Made by a program: the position numbers and the translations under genes
Part shown: one piece after another, positions 33,083 through 41,717 of the stretch
How positions within the stretch are numbered: the first letter of the stretch is position 1
How the letters are laid out: every line of letters begins with the position of its first letter
The notes under the pieces: generated by a model
The model's database searches: none
Told to the model about the DNA's origin: nothing
Seen by the model: the letters and a program-made list of their open reading frames with translations, nothing else
NCBI GenBank assembly: GCA_902826095.1
Contig: CADEDN010000008.1
Location: 62,001 to 126,000 of the forward strand
Direction of reading: 5' to 3'
DNA length: 64,000 nucleotides
Source: an uncultured Alphaproteobacteria bacterium
GTDB lineage: Bacteria > Pseudomonadota > Alphaproteobacteria > Caulobacterales > Parvularculaceae

Positions 33083-33096
33083 GGCGGGGAGCGCCG

Positions 33097-33588
33097 GTGA
33101 TTGACAGCGTTTTCGATTGGCGATGGATGTTGTTCGTTCTGCTCGGAGCGGCGGCGGTTGGCGACATCCGATCCTATCGAATTCCAAACATCATTCCGGT
33201 CGGCGTCATCATCGCGCTTGTAGTAGCTCTCGTAGCATCCTCGGCGCCGGCTGAAGACTACGCCGCCGCCTCGGCGTCTGGCCTCATCGGCCTTGGCGTT
33301 GGCTATGCGTTCTTTCGATTTGGCCTGATGGGCGGCGGAGACGGCAAACTCTTCGCCGCCGCCGCCGCCTGGTTCAACGCCGGTGCGTTGTTGAGCGTCG
33401 GGTTTTTTGTGTCGCTCGCAGGGATCGCGGTCGCGCTAGCGGCGCTCGCCGCGCGCTCGCTTCGGCCGGCGACGCCAACGACCGCCGGCGGGGGCGCTAT
33501 GAAATCCTTGTTGAAAACGCGGATTCCTTACGGAGTCGCGATCGCCGCCGGCGTCGCCATCGCGACGTCGTCGCCGCCGTTAATTTAG
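33097..33588 (+). CDS. cpaA: Prepilin peptidase CpaA (TadV)
   Basis: A 163-residue membrane aspartic protease that cuts the leaders of Flp and the pseudopilins. The two catalytic aspartates are D23 (VGDIRSYRIPN) and D82 in GGGDGKLF, the GxGD motif. It has about five helices and, as usual for TadV, lacks the N-methyltransferase domain of PilD-type peptidases. GTG start with GGGGAG upstream. It closes the operon here, whereas it stands near flp in Caulobacter. The next gene, 15 bases on, encodes an ICMT-type methyltransferase. Confidence 0.9.
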   Translation: MIDSVFDWRWMLFVLLGAAAVGDIRSYRIPNIIPVGVIIALVVALVASSAPAEDYAAASASGLIGLGVGYAFFRFGLMGGGDGKLFAAAAAWFNAGALLSVGFFVSLAGIAVALAALAARSLRPATPTTAGGGAMKSLLKTRIPYGVAIAAGVAIATSSPPLI

Positions 33589-33603
33589 GCGCGGGAGGGT
33601 CGC

Positions 33604-34215
33604 ATGGCGGGACCGCAGGCGAAATTTCTGGATCGCGCCGAACAGGTCGCGGCGCTGATATTTTATGCATTTCTTGTCTATCACAACTGGCCGGAAAACC
33701 TGTCGGCGGGCGCAATGGCGCCGGCTCTCATCTTGTTGTCGGAAGGCGCGATCGTCCTCTTTCTGGTGATCAGGCGCCCGACGGAGGGCATATCGTTGCG
33801 CGTCAAGGACTGGATAGTCGCGATCGCCGGCACGGTCGCGCCGCTTCTGGTCGTGAAGACCCAGGAACCGTCGCATGTCGCCGTCGGCGCGACGCTTCTG
33901 CTGATCGGGATGTTCATTCAAATTTCCGCCAAGCTGAGCCTGAGGCGAAGTTTCGGGCTCGTCGCCGCCAATCGCGGCGTCAAGACCGGCGGCGCCTACC
34001 GCTATGTGCGCCATCCGATGTATCTCGGCTACATGATTTCCCATGTCGGATTTCTTCTGATGTCGCCGACGTTGTGGAATGTCGCTGTTTACGCCGTCGG
34101 CTGGTCCTGCCTGATCTTGCGGGTCGCGTTCGAGGAGCGCCTCCTCTCTGGCGACGCCGCCTATCAGGCGTTCAAACGGAAAGTTCCGTTCCGCCTGATC
34201 CCCGGCGTCTATTAG
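33604..34215 (+). CDS. Isoprenylcysteine carboxyl methyltransferase (ICMT/PEMT)-family membrane protein
   Basis: A 203-residue integral membrane methyltransferase. The C-terminal SAM-binding region reads TGGAYRYVRHPMYLGYMI and then VAFEERLLSGDAAYQAFK, the ICMT/PEMT signature with RHPxY and ExRL. Four or five helices. ICMT-family enzymes methylate carboxylates or amines of membrane-embedded substrates. GGGAGGG precedes the ATG by four bases, and it starts 15 bases after cpaA, so it appears to be the last gene of the pilus operon. A role in modifying pilin is possible but unproven. Confidence 0.85.
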   Translation: MAGPQAKFLDRAEQVAALIFYAFLVYHNWPENLSAGAMAPALILLSEGAIVLFLVIRRPTEGISLRVKDWIVAIAGTVAPLLVVKTQEPSHVAVGATLLLIGMFIQISAKLSLRRSFGLVAANRGVKTGGAYRYVRHPMYLGYMISHVGFLLMSPTLWNVAVYAVGWSCLILRVAFEERLLSGDAAYQAFKRKVPFRLIPGVY

Positions 34216-34285
34216 GCGACTGTGTTGGGGAGTGGAATCTCCGGCGACGGCCCGGTACATGCGGGTCTCGCGCAGGAGTTCGCCC

Positions 34286-35902
34286 ATGCCCATCTTCCAG
34301 TCCGAGATCGACATCCGCTCAGAACAATTCGCGGTCAATCGCGCGGCGCATCTGCGGCTGATCGAGGAATTCCGGGGTCTTGAACGCAAGATCGTCGAAA
34401 CGTCGGCGCGGTCGCGGGTGAAATTTGAAAAGCGCGGACAGCTTTTGCCGCGCGACCGCCTTTCGCAGGTGCTGGACCGCGGTGCGCCGTTTCTGGAGCT
34501 GTCGACGCTTTGCGGCTTCAAGATGCATGACGATGACGGCGATCATAATATTTCGGGCGGCGGCGGAATTGCCGGCATAGGCTTCATTTCCGGCGCACGC
34601 TGCCTCGTCACAGCGTCGGATTCCGGCATCAAAGGCGGCGCGGCGACGCCGATGGGCGTGCAGAAGGCGCTGCGCGCGCAAGAGATCGCGCTGAAACAAA
34701 AGCTTCCCGTCGTCCAACTGATCGAGAGCGCCGGCGCCAATCTCTTCCGGCAGTCCGACATGTTTGTGCCAGGGGGCCAGACCTTCGCCAATCTCGCGCG
34801 TCTCTCCGCCGCCGGATGCCCCGTCATTTCTATCGTGCACGGATCGTCGACGGCGGGCGGCGCCTACCAGACAGGGCTTTCAGATTACGTCATCGTCGTG
34901 CGCGGGCGCTCCAAGGTTTTTCTCGCCGGGCCGCCGCTCTTGAAGGCCGCGACCGGCGAGGTCGCGACCGATGAGGACCTTGGCGGCGCGGAGATGCATT
35001 ATCACGTCTCCGGCACGGCCGAGTACATGGCGGAGACGGACGCCGACGGGCTTCGCATCGCAAGAGAAATCATCGCTAAGCTTCAATGGAACAGGTCCGC
35101 GGAAGACCGGCGCCGCAGTTTCCGCGAGCCGCTCTACGATCCTGAGGAGATTCTGGGCGTCACGCCGGCCGACTACAAGACGCCCTATGACGTGCGCGAG
35201 AACATCGCCCGAATTGTCGATGGGTCAGACTTCCTTGGTTTCAAGGACGGGTATGGCGCGGCGACAGTCTGCGTCCATGCGGAGATCGCGGGCCACGCCG
35301 TCGGCATCATTTCCAATAACGGGCCAATCGACGCAGATGGCGCCGCAAAGGCGGCGCAGTTCATTCAGCTTCAATGTCAGGCTGGAACGCCCGTCGTCTT
35401 CCTGCAGAACACTACCGGCTTTCTTGTCGGGACGGACGCCGAACAGCGCGGCATCGTCAAGCATGGTTCGAAAATGATCCAGGCGGTGACGAACATGACA
35501 GTGCCCAAAATCACGCTCCATATCGGCGCGTCTTTTGGGGCTGGCAATTACGGCATGTGCGGGCGCGCCTTCGACCCTGCGTTCATCTTCGCCTGGCCCA
35601 ACAACCGCGTCGCTGTGATGGGCGGCGAACAGGCGGCGAAAACCATGCGCATCGTCGGCGAGGAAGGAGCAAGAGCGCGCGGCGAGGAGCCGAACGCCGC
35701 CTATTTCGACGCTATGGCGAAGACCATCATCGACAAATATGATGAGGAGAGCCGGGCGCTTTTTGCGACGGCGCGGTTATGGGACGACGGGCTCATCGAT
35801 CCGCGCGAGTCAAGAAAGCTCCTTGCTTTCTGCCTAGACACGGTCGCGGAAGCCCAACAACGTCGGCTGCGGCCGAATGTTTTCGGCGTTGCGAGGATGT
35901 GA
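34286..35902 (+). CDS. Acyl-CoA carboxylase beta subunit, geranyl-CoA carboxylase (AtuC)-like
   Basis: A 538-residue carboxyltransferase. N- and C-terminal crotonase-like halves carry SGGGGIAGIGFISGARCLVT, SSTAGGAYQTGLSDYVIVVR, VFLAGPPLLKAATGEVATDE, NNGPIDADGAAKAAQFIQL and GASFGAGNYGMCGRAFDP. The wording, including SDSGIKGGAATPMG and IESAGANLFRQSD, is nearer to AtuC (geranyl-CoA carboxylase) than to methylcrotonyl-CoA or propionyl-CoA carboxylases as I remember them. It moves the carboxyl group from biotin on the alpha subunit (38339-40291) to an unsaturated acyl-CoA. AGGAG lies seven bases before ATG 34286. TGATG overlap with the hydratase. Confidence 0.87.
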   Translation: MPIFQSEIDIRSEQFAVNRAAHLRLIEEFRGLERKIVETSARSRVKFEKRGQLLPRDRLSQVLDRGAPFLELSTLCGFKMHDDDGDHNISGGGGIAGIGFISGARCLVTASDSGIKGGAATPMGVQKALRAQEIALKQKLPVVQLIESAGANLFRQSDMFVPGGQTFANLARLSAAGCPVISIVHGSSTAGGAYQTGLSDYVIVVRGRSKVFLAGPPLLKAATGEVATDEDLGGAEMHYHVSGTAEYMAETDADGLRIAREIIAKLQWNRSAEDRRRSFREPLYDPEEILGVTPADYKTPYDVRENIARIVDGSDFLGFKDGYGAATVCVHAEIAGHAVGIISNNGPIDADGAAKAAQFIQLQCQAGTPVVFLQNTTGFLVGTDAEQRGIVKHGSKMIQAVTNMTVPKITLHIGASFGAGNYGMCGRAFDPAFIFAWPNNRVAVMGGEQAAKTMRIVGEEGARARGEEPNAAYFDAMAKTIIDKYDEESRALFATARLWDDGLIDPRESRKLLAFCLDTVAEAQQRRLRPNVFGVARM

Positions 35903-36735
35903 TGGCTGAGCTTCCAACCTTGACGGATATGCTTCTTGAGCAGCGTCAGTCGGCGCTTTTCGCGACATTCAATCGTCCACAATCCAAGAATGCGCTGAAC
36001 GGGGCTATCGTCGACAGTCTCTTTCTGCTTTGCGACGCTCTCAAGAACAATGGCGCCGTCCGCGCGCTCGTCTTGCGGGGCGCCGGCGGCACATTTTGCG
36101 CAGGCGGAGACATCAAGGATTTCGCAATGCAAATGGCGGCGCCGGATCCTGCGCCAAGCGAACCAGACCCAGTCGAAAAAGGCAACCGTCGATTCGGCGA
36201 ACTGCTATTAAAGCTCGACGCTCTGCCTCAGGTCGTCGTCAGCGTCATTGAGGGCGCGGCGTTCGGCGGCGCGATGGGCTTCATCGCCGTCTCGGATGTC
36301 GCCATCGCCGCGAGCGATGCGAAATTTTCGTTGTCGGAGACGACGCTCGGCCTGCCGCCTGCGCAGATTGGTCCCTTCGCCGTCAGGAAGATCGGGCTCT
36401 TCAATGCGCGGCGCCTTGCGCTTACCGGCGCGCGCTTTGGAGCGGAGGAAGGGCTCCGCGCCGGCCTCATCGACAAAATCGTCGCGCCGCCGGACATCGA
36501 AAAGGCGCTGGCGACGACGCTCAGCGACATCGGCCGCTGCGAGCCGACGGCGATCGCGGCGACGAAGCGCCTCTTCAACAGAGCGGCCCGGGCCGTCGAT
36601 CCTGCTGAACTTGATGACGCGGCGAAAGACTTCGCGCGCTGTCTGCGCGCGGCAGGGCGCCAGGGCGCTGCGGCATTTGCGCGAAAAGAAAAGCCGGGCT
36701 GGGTCGAGGAGTATACGGAGCGTTTAGACGCGTGA
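35902..36735 (+). CDS. Enoyl-CoA hydratase/isomerase family protein, AtuE-like
   Basis: A 277-residue crotonase-fold protein. The oxyanion-hole strands are GAGGTFCAGGDIKDFAM and EGAAFGGAMGFIAVSDVAIA; LSETTLGLPPAQIGPFAVRK follows. The text resembles AtuE, isohexenylglutaconyl-CoA hydratase, and LiuC-type methylglutaconyl-CoA hydratases, which act on the product of the preceding carboxylase. The start overlaps the carboxylase stop (TGATG) and the stop overlaps the GNAT start (GTGA), so carboxylation and hydration are coexpressed. Confidence 0.86.
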   Translation: MAELPTLTDMLLEQRQSALFATFNRPQSKNALNGAIVDSLFLLCDALKNNGAVRALVLRGAGGTFCAGGDIKDFAMQMAAPDPAPSEPDPVEKGNRRFGELLLKLDALPQVVVSVIEGAAFGGAMGFIAVSDVAIAASDAKFSLSETTLGLPPAQIGPFAVRKIGLFNARRLALTGARFGAEEGLRAGLIDKIVAPPDIEKALATTLSDIGRCEPTAIAATKRLFNRAARAVDPAELDDAAKDFARCLRAAGRQGAAAFARKEKPGWVEEYTERLDA

Positions 36736-37178
36736 CGATTGAGTGTAGGCGCATCGACATACATGATCAGCTATTTCAGCAGGAGCTCGATTTGCGCGAC
36801 AGCGTCCTGCGCCGGCCGCTCGGCCGCGTTTCATCGTGCGACGAGCAAGCGCACGACAATGACGGGAATCATTTCGTGGCGATAAGAGGCCGAGAAGTTC
36901 TCGGCTGCCCCGGTCTTTACATTAAATGGCCATGCGTCGCCCTATTGCGCCTTATGGCGGTGCGTGAAAGTGAACGGGGCAGGGGCGTCGGCTCACAGCT
37001 TGTCGCCTTCGCGGTGGAATGGGCGATTGCGAATCGCTTCGGCGAGTTCGAAGGCGAGGTGCGCGTCGCGGCGGCCAAATTCTACGAACGTTGCCGTTTC
37101 AGGGCTGAGGGCGCGGAATATGTTCGCCATGGCGTGCCGCATCTCAAGATGCGTTGGAAGATCAGGAGCGAGATGTGA
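36732..37178 (+). CDS. GNAT family N-acetyltransferase
   Basis: A 148-residue acetyltransferase. The acetyl-CoA binding motif A is LLRLMAVRESERGRGVGSQL (R-G-x-G-V/G pattern), followed by VAAAKFYERCRFRAEG as motif B. The N-terminal half (LFQQELDLRDSVLRRPLG) is typical of small YjdJ/ElaA-type members. The acceptor is unknown. GTG start overlaps the hydratase stop, making it part of the carboxylase operon, though a metabolic link is not obvious. Confidence 0.85.
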   Translation: MTIECRRIDIHDQLFQQELDLRDSVLRRPLGRVSSCDEQAHDNDGNHFVAIRGREVLGCPGLYIKWPCVALLRLMAVRESERGRGVGSQLVAFAVEWAIANRFGEFEGEVRVAAAKFYERCRFRAEGAEYVRHGVPHLKMRWKIRSEM

Positions 37179-37190
37179 AACCGAAGTTTC

Positions 37191-38225
37191 TCACGCTTGA
37201 GGCGCGAAGGATTTCAGCCATTGGCCGTCGAGCGGCGGCGGCGTCGGGCCTGGGGTCATAAAGGCGTTGATGGAACGGCTGCCGATCCATTGCGACAACA
37301 CCCACTTTTCGCCCTTCGTGGGCGGCAAGCCTGCGTGCATGCTCATCGGATCTGGTGCTCCCGCCTCGTCAACGCTGAAGAAAAGCAGCGCATCGCCCTT
37401 TCGCCCCTTGTAGCGAAAACCGGCGTGCGGGAAGTCAGTCTCTCCGCCGACATAGTTGTCGCTGAGATAAAGAAGGAACGTCGCATAACGCTGGCCGCGC
37501 TGCGCAATTGCGTCGGAAAGGGCGGGAACGGAGGGATCGAAATAATCCGTATGGGGTGCGAAGGTCTGTCCCGGCAGGTAATGCAAGAGTTTTGTCACTT
37601 CGCAAAACTCCGGTGCGACGCGCAGGGCCGCCGCAATGCGGTTGCGTATCAGGCACATTGGGAGGTCCGACGATTTCAGCATGAAGCCTGCTTCGCTGTT
37701 CGTCCGCGTTTCGGCGACCATGGCGTCAGCGACGCCCCGATAGACCTTCGCGCGCTCAAGATCCATGCAGAGCCGGCCGATAATCCAATCGCATTCGTCA
37801 GCCGATGCGAACGCATCGTATGCAAGAGCGCGGGGTCGGGCGAAGATCGGTCGCGGCGCGGGCGAGGTGAGCCATGCGGGAAGGTCGACGCTCCGACGCA
37901 AATCGCGCCAGTCGTCTCCGTCACTTCGCGCCAGGAACCGCATTTCCGCCTGCGCCGGCGCCCACCCCTGTTCCGCGCTGCGAACCAAATAATCGAGTCC
38001 GAGCGCCATGTCGCGCTTTTGCATCACGCCCCAGGCGGCAAGCCGCGCGGCTAGGGCCATCGCTTCACCGCTCCCGCGTCTTGCGGCTTCCAACAAATGT
38101 CCGATTCCGTGTTGCGGCGACGGCGGCGCGCCCTCGCCAAACAGCAGGCGTTTGCCGAGCAGGGTCATTGCGCCGACATCCCCGGTCTGGGCGCGCACGT
38201 GCAAGGTTTGAACATCGTCAGACAT
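37191..38225 (-). CDS. 2OG-Fe(II) oxygenase (prolyl 4-hydroxylase type) with Sel1-like repeats
   Basis: A 344-residue protein. The N-terminal 110 residues look like Sel1/TPR-type helical repeats (LLEAARRGSGEAMALAARLA, LDYLVRSAEQGWAPAQAEM). The C-terminal P4Hc domain has the iron triad: HTD in PGQTFAPHTDYFD and the distal His in SMHAGLPPTKGEKW, with K/R in GEKWVLSQWIG for 2-oxoglutarate. It probably hydroxylates proline or another residue of a protein. The gene lies on the opposite strand between the two halves of the carboxylase cluster. ATG 38225 and 38234 are both possible starts. Confidence 0.87.
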   Translation of the reverse strand: MSDDVQTLHVRAQTGDVGAMTLLGKRLLFGEGAPPSPQHGIGHLLEAARRGSGEAMALAARLAAWGVMQKRDMALGLDYLVRSAEQGWAPAQAEMRFLARSDGDDWRDLRRSVDLPAWLTSPAPRPIFARPRALAYDAFASADECDWIIGRLCMDLERAKVYRGVADAMVAETRTNSEAGFMLKSSDLPMCLIRNRIAAALRVAPEFCEVTKLLHYLPGQTFAPHTDYFDPSVPALSDAIAQRGQRYATFLLYLSDNYVGGETDFPHAGFRYKGRKGDALLFFSVDEAGAPDPMSMHAGLPPTKGEKWVLSQWIGSRSINAFMTPGPTPPPLDGQWLKSFAPQA

Positions 38226-38338
38226 GCGCAACATGCTAGGCGCAACAATGCTCGCAGGCTAGACCTAGGCGCTTCTGACGACGGCGGTTCAGCATCGCCG
38301 CCGCTGGGAACGGCCGGGGCCAGATGCAAGGAGAATGT

Positions 38339-40291
38339 GTGCGTCAGATCCGAAAAGTCCTGATCGCAAATCGCGGTGAGATCGCCGTTCGCATCATGAA
38401 GACTGCGCGGGCGCGGGGCGTCGCGACGGCCGCGGTCTTCTCGGATGCCGACGCAAACGCTTTTCATGTCCGCTATGCCGATGAAGCGATCAGGATCGGT
38501 CCCGCGGAGGCGTCGCAAAGCTATCTTCGGATCGACGCGATCATCGAGGCGGCCAAGAAGACGGGCGCCGACGCGATCCACCCAGGTTACGGGTTCTTGT
38601 CCGAGCGCGCCGCCTTCGCAAAAGCGTGCGAGGCGAACGGCTTGACTTTCATCGGCCCGCCCGCGTCCGCGATCGCGGCGATGGGCGACAAGGCGGAATC
38701 AAAGCGCCGGATGATTGCCGCTGGCGTTCCCTGCATTCCGGGTTATCAGGATGAAGACCAGTCGGACGCCCGCCTTGCAGAGGAGGTCCAGCGCATCGGC
38801 TTTCCGGTGATGCTGAAAGCCTCGGCCGGCGGCGGCGGGCGCGGCCAACGCATCGTCCACAAGACCGAAGACTTGCAGGACGCGATCGCATCGGCGCGGC
38901 GGGAGAGCGAGAGCGCCTTCGGCGATGGTCGCCTCATCATCGAGAAAGCGGTCGTCGGCGCCCGCCATGTCGAAATTCAGGTGATGGCGGACACGCACGG
39001 GAACTGCCTCTATCTCGGCGAGCGCGACTGCTCGCTGCAGCGCCGTCGCCAGAAGGTGATCGAGGAAGCGCCGTCGCCGGCGATCACGCCTGAGATCCGA
39101 AAGCGCATGGGCGAGGCGGCGGTCGAAGCGGCGCGCGCCGTCAGCTATCGCAACGCCGGAACGGTCGAGTTTCTGTTCGATCCGAAGTCGAAGGAATTTT
39201 ATTTCCTTGAGATGAACACGAGACTCCAGGTCGAGCACCCGGTGACGGAAATGGTCACGGGGCTCGATCTTGTATCGATGCAGTTTGACATGGCCGAAGG
39301 AAAACCCCTGGCGTTCGCGCAGCACGACGTCCTGATCGAAGGGTGGGCGATCGAAGCGCGCCTCTACGCCGAAGATCCATCAGCGGGGTTTCTGCCGCAT
39401 TCCGGAATGATTGCGGTTTGGCGCGCGCCGTCGACGGCGCGCGTCGATAGCGGCATTGAAGAAGGCGATCTTGTCACGACCTACTATGATCCGATGCTTG
39501 CCAAAATTGTCGCACATGGGTCGACGCGCGACGAAGCGCGATCAAGGCTCGCTTCTGCGCTGCGGGAGACGGTGCTCCTTGGCGTCGGCAATAACCGTGA
39601 TTTTCTGATCGAGTTGCTGGAAGACGGAGCTTTCGCGAAAGGGGAAGCCGCAACCGATTACATCGAGGCGAATCTCGAAAGGCTGACGAAACGAAAGCCG
39701 CCTTGCGGCGATGCGGCGCTTGCGCTCGCGGCGGCGGCGCTGGTCGACGAGCCGTTCGGCGCCTTGCTGACCGGCTGGAATTCGCGCGGGCGCTCGTCCT
39801 TCCCGGTGTCGCTGGCGCTCAGCGACGGCGAGATCGTTAGGGCCGACGCCGTCATTTCCGGCAAGCGCCTCGATGTCGTGCGCGGCGCCGAAACCTCCTC
39901 TATTGAGATTATTTCGAAGACTGACGATGAAATCCGCTTTGTCTCCATCGGCCGCGCCGGCCGAGCGCATTACGCGCGCGACTTCCGCACGATCGACCTT
40001 GACGGCGGCGGCGCCATGGAGCGCTATTTCGATTTCGCGCTTGCGCCGGCGGAAGAGGGAGGCGCCGGGGCCGATAGCGTGAAGGCGCCGATGGCGGGCG
40101 CAGTGACGTCGGTGGGGGTCAAAGCGGGCGACGCCGTCGTCAAAGGGCGGACGCTCGCGACGATCGAGGCGATGAAGATGGAGCACCAGCTGAAGGCGCC
40201 GCGCGACGGCGTCGTTGCGGAAGTGCTGGCGAAGCCAGGCGATCAGGTCGCCATTCGGGCGAAAATTGTCGTGCTGAAATCAGAGGGCTAG
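38339..40291 (+). CDS. Acyl-CoA carboxylase alpha subunit (biotin carboxylase plus BCCP), AtuF/LiuD-like
   Basis: A 650-residue protein. Biotin carboxylase occupies residues 1-445 (KVLIANRGEIAVRI, HPGYGFLSERAAFAKACE, KASAGGGGRGQRIV, ERDCSLQRRRQKVIEEAPSP, FLEMNTRLQVEHPVTEMVTG). A BT-like linker follows, and a biotinyl domain is at the end with the biotinylation motif AMKMEH. It carboxylates biotin with ATP and bicarbonate and serves the beta subunit at 34286-35902. GTG 38339 is chosen because AAGGAG lies five bases upstream; ATG 38324 would contain that ribosome site. Confidence 0.93.
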   Translation: MRQIRKVLIANRGEIAVRIMKTARARGVATAAVFSDADANAFHVRYADEAIRIGPAEASQSYLRIDAIIEAAKKTGADAIHPGYGFLSERAAFAKACEANGLTFIGPPASAIAAMGDKAESKRRMIAAGVPCIPGYQDEDQSDARLAEEVQRIGFPVMLKASAGGGGRGQRIVHKTEDLQDAIASARRESESAFGDGRLIIEKAVVGARHVEIQVMADTHGNCLYLGERDCSLQRRRQKVIEEAPSPAITPEIRKRMGEAAVEAARAVSYRNAGTVEFLFDPKSKEFYFLEMNTRLQVEHPVTEMVTGLDLVSMQFDMAEGKPLAFAQHDVLIEGWAIEARLYAEDPSAGFLPHSGMIAVWRAPSTARVDSGIEEGDLVTTYYDPMLAKIVAHGSTRDEARSRLASALRETVLLGVGNNRDFLIELLEDGAFAKGEAATDYIEANLERLTKRKPPCGDAALALAAAALVDEPFGALLTGWNSRGRSSFPVSLALSDGEIVRADAVISGKRLDVVRGAETSSIEIISKTDDEIRFVSIGRAGRAHYARDFRTIDLDGGGAMERYFDFALAPAEEGGAGADSVKAPMAGAVTSVGVKAGDAVVKGRTLATIEAMKMEHQLKAPRDGVVAEVLAKPGDQVAIRAKIVVLKSEG

Positions 40292-40294
40292 GTC

Positions 40295-41155
40295 ATGCCG
40301 AACAAAGCGATCATCACTTGCGCATTGACGGGCGTTCTGACGAACCCCAAGCAGCACCCGGTTCCGGTGACGCCGGGCGAAATGGCAGCCGAGGCGCGGC
40401 GCGCTTTCGAGGCGGGCGCCTCGATCATGCATGTCCATTACCGCGACCAGCGGGAGGGGATGGGCCATTTGCCGACTTGGGACCCGGCGATCTGCACAGA
40501 GATCAACGAGGCGATCCGCGCGGCCTGTCCCGGCGTTATCATCAACATGACGACCGGCGTTGTCGGGTCCGATTACGGCTATGTGCTCGACTATCTTCGC
40601 GCCTGCCGGCCGGAGATGGCGGCCTGCAACGCCGGGACCTTGAATTATCTGAAAACAAAGAGCGACGGCTCCTGGGCCTGGCCGCCGATGACCTTTGACA
40701 ACCCGGTATCGAAAGTGACGGATTTCATCAATGTGATGAAGGCGATCGGCACATTGCCGGAATTTGAATGCTTCGATGTCGGCATCGTTCGCTCGGTCGG
40801 ACTCTATCTTGAGAACGGCATGACCGGTCACGCCGACTATAATTTCGTGATGGGAGTCGCCTCCGGCATGCCGGCCGATCCCGAGCTTCTGCCGCTGCTC
40901 ATCAAATACAAGAAGCCGGATTGCCCCTGGCAGGCGACGGTGATCGGGCGCGAAGACGTCTGGACGGTGCACCGCCGCGCCGCGGAACTCGGCGGCAATC
41001 TCCGCACCGGGCTAGAAGACTGTTTCTACCTTCCTGACGGAACAAAGGCGTCGTCGAACGGCGTCATGATCACTGCGCTTGCGCAATACGCCAAAGACGC
41101 CGGCCGCGCTGTAGCATCGCCTGCCGAAGCGCGGAAAATTTTCGGACTCTCCTGA
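40295..41155 (+). CDS. Beta-keto acid cleavage enzyme (BKACE/Kce family)
   Basis: A 286-residue TIM-barrel enzyme of the 3-keto-5-aminohexanoate cleavage family. The zinc site HVHYRD is visible near residue 47 (SIMHVHYRDQREG), with VIINMTTGVVGSDYG and NLRTGLEDCFYLPDG later. BKACEs condense a beta-keto acid with acetyl-CoA to give acetoacetate and a shortened acyl-CoA. It starts three bases after the alpha subunit stop, so it is in the same operon; it could release the product of carboxylation-hydration in place of a lyase. The true substrate is unknown. Confidence 0.9.
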   Translation: MPNKAIITCALTGVLTNPKQHPVPVTPGEMAAEARRAFEAGASIMHVHYRDQREGMGHLPTWDPAICTEINEAIRAACPGVIINMTTGVVGSDYGYVLDYLRACRPEMAACNAGTLNYLKTKSDGSWAWPPMTFDNPVSKVTDFINVMKAIGTLPEFECFDVGIVRSVGLYLENGMTGHADYNFVMGVASGMPADPELLPLLIKYKKPDCPWQATVIGREDVWTVHRRAAELGGNLRTGLEDCFYLPDGTKASSNGVMITALAQYAKDAGRAVASPAEARKIFGLS

Positions 41156-41165
41156 AGCAAGGCCC

Positions 41166-41717
41166 ATGCGCGCGCCGCTGATCAGGCATGTTGATACGCC
41201 CTGCGCGGCCGTCACTCGAATCGATATCGAGATCGACAGGCCGTCGCTTTCGGCGCTGTCGCTTCGTTTCATTGTGACGGGCGCGATCGGTTCCCTGAAA
41301 ATTCCGGGAGAAGCGGCGCCGTCGCGCAAGGACGAACTCTGGCGGCGCACCTGTTTTGAGGCGTTTGTGCGCGGCGGGAACGCAGAGGCCTATTATGAAT
41401 TCAATTTTTCGCCGTCGACGGAATGGGCGGCGTACCGATTTGACCGTTACCGCGAAGGGATGGCGAACGCTGATTCGGTCGACCAGGTTCCAATTGAAAA
41501 TGTCGCCGGCGCCGCCCGATATGAGCTCACGGCGCGAATCGACCCTCTCGCGCTTGATGGTCTCGACGGCGAGCGGTTTCAATTCGGCCTTTCCGCGGTC
41601 ATCGAAGCGGCGGACGGCGGCAAATCCTATTGGGCTCTCGCGCACCCGCCCGGCAAGCCCGATTTCCACCGCCAAGATTGCTTTACGCTCGAAATCGCCC
41701 GAAACACGCGGACATGA
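41166..41717 (+). CDS. DOMON-like domain protein
   Basis: A 183-residue protein of the DOMON-like beta-sandwich group. The conserved stretch DELWRRTCFEAFVRG is near residue 57, followed by YYEFNFSPSTEWAAYRFDRY. There is no signal peptide. Members may bind carbohydrates or heme; nothing here decides. It starts ten bases after the BKACE gene, and its stop overlaps the NamZ start (ATGA). Confidence 0.8.
   Translation: MRAPLIRHVDTPCAAVTRIDIEIDRPSLSALSLRFIVTGAIGSLKIPGEAAPSRKDELWRRTCFEAFVRGGNAEAYYEFNFSPSTEWAAYRFDRYREGMANADSVDQVPIENVAGAARYELTARIDPLALDGLDGERFQFGLSAVIEAADGGKSYWALAHPPGKPDFHRQDCFTLEIARNTRT

Noticed and set aside
34286-40291. Leucine (liu) or propionyl-CoA carboxylase cluster
   Set aside because: Neighbours isovaleryl-CoA dehydrogenase and HMG-CoA lyase are missing and the beta subunit wording is closer to AtuC; kept as Atu-like with caution.
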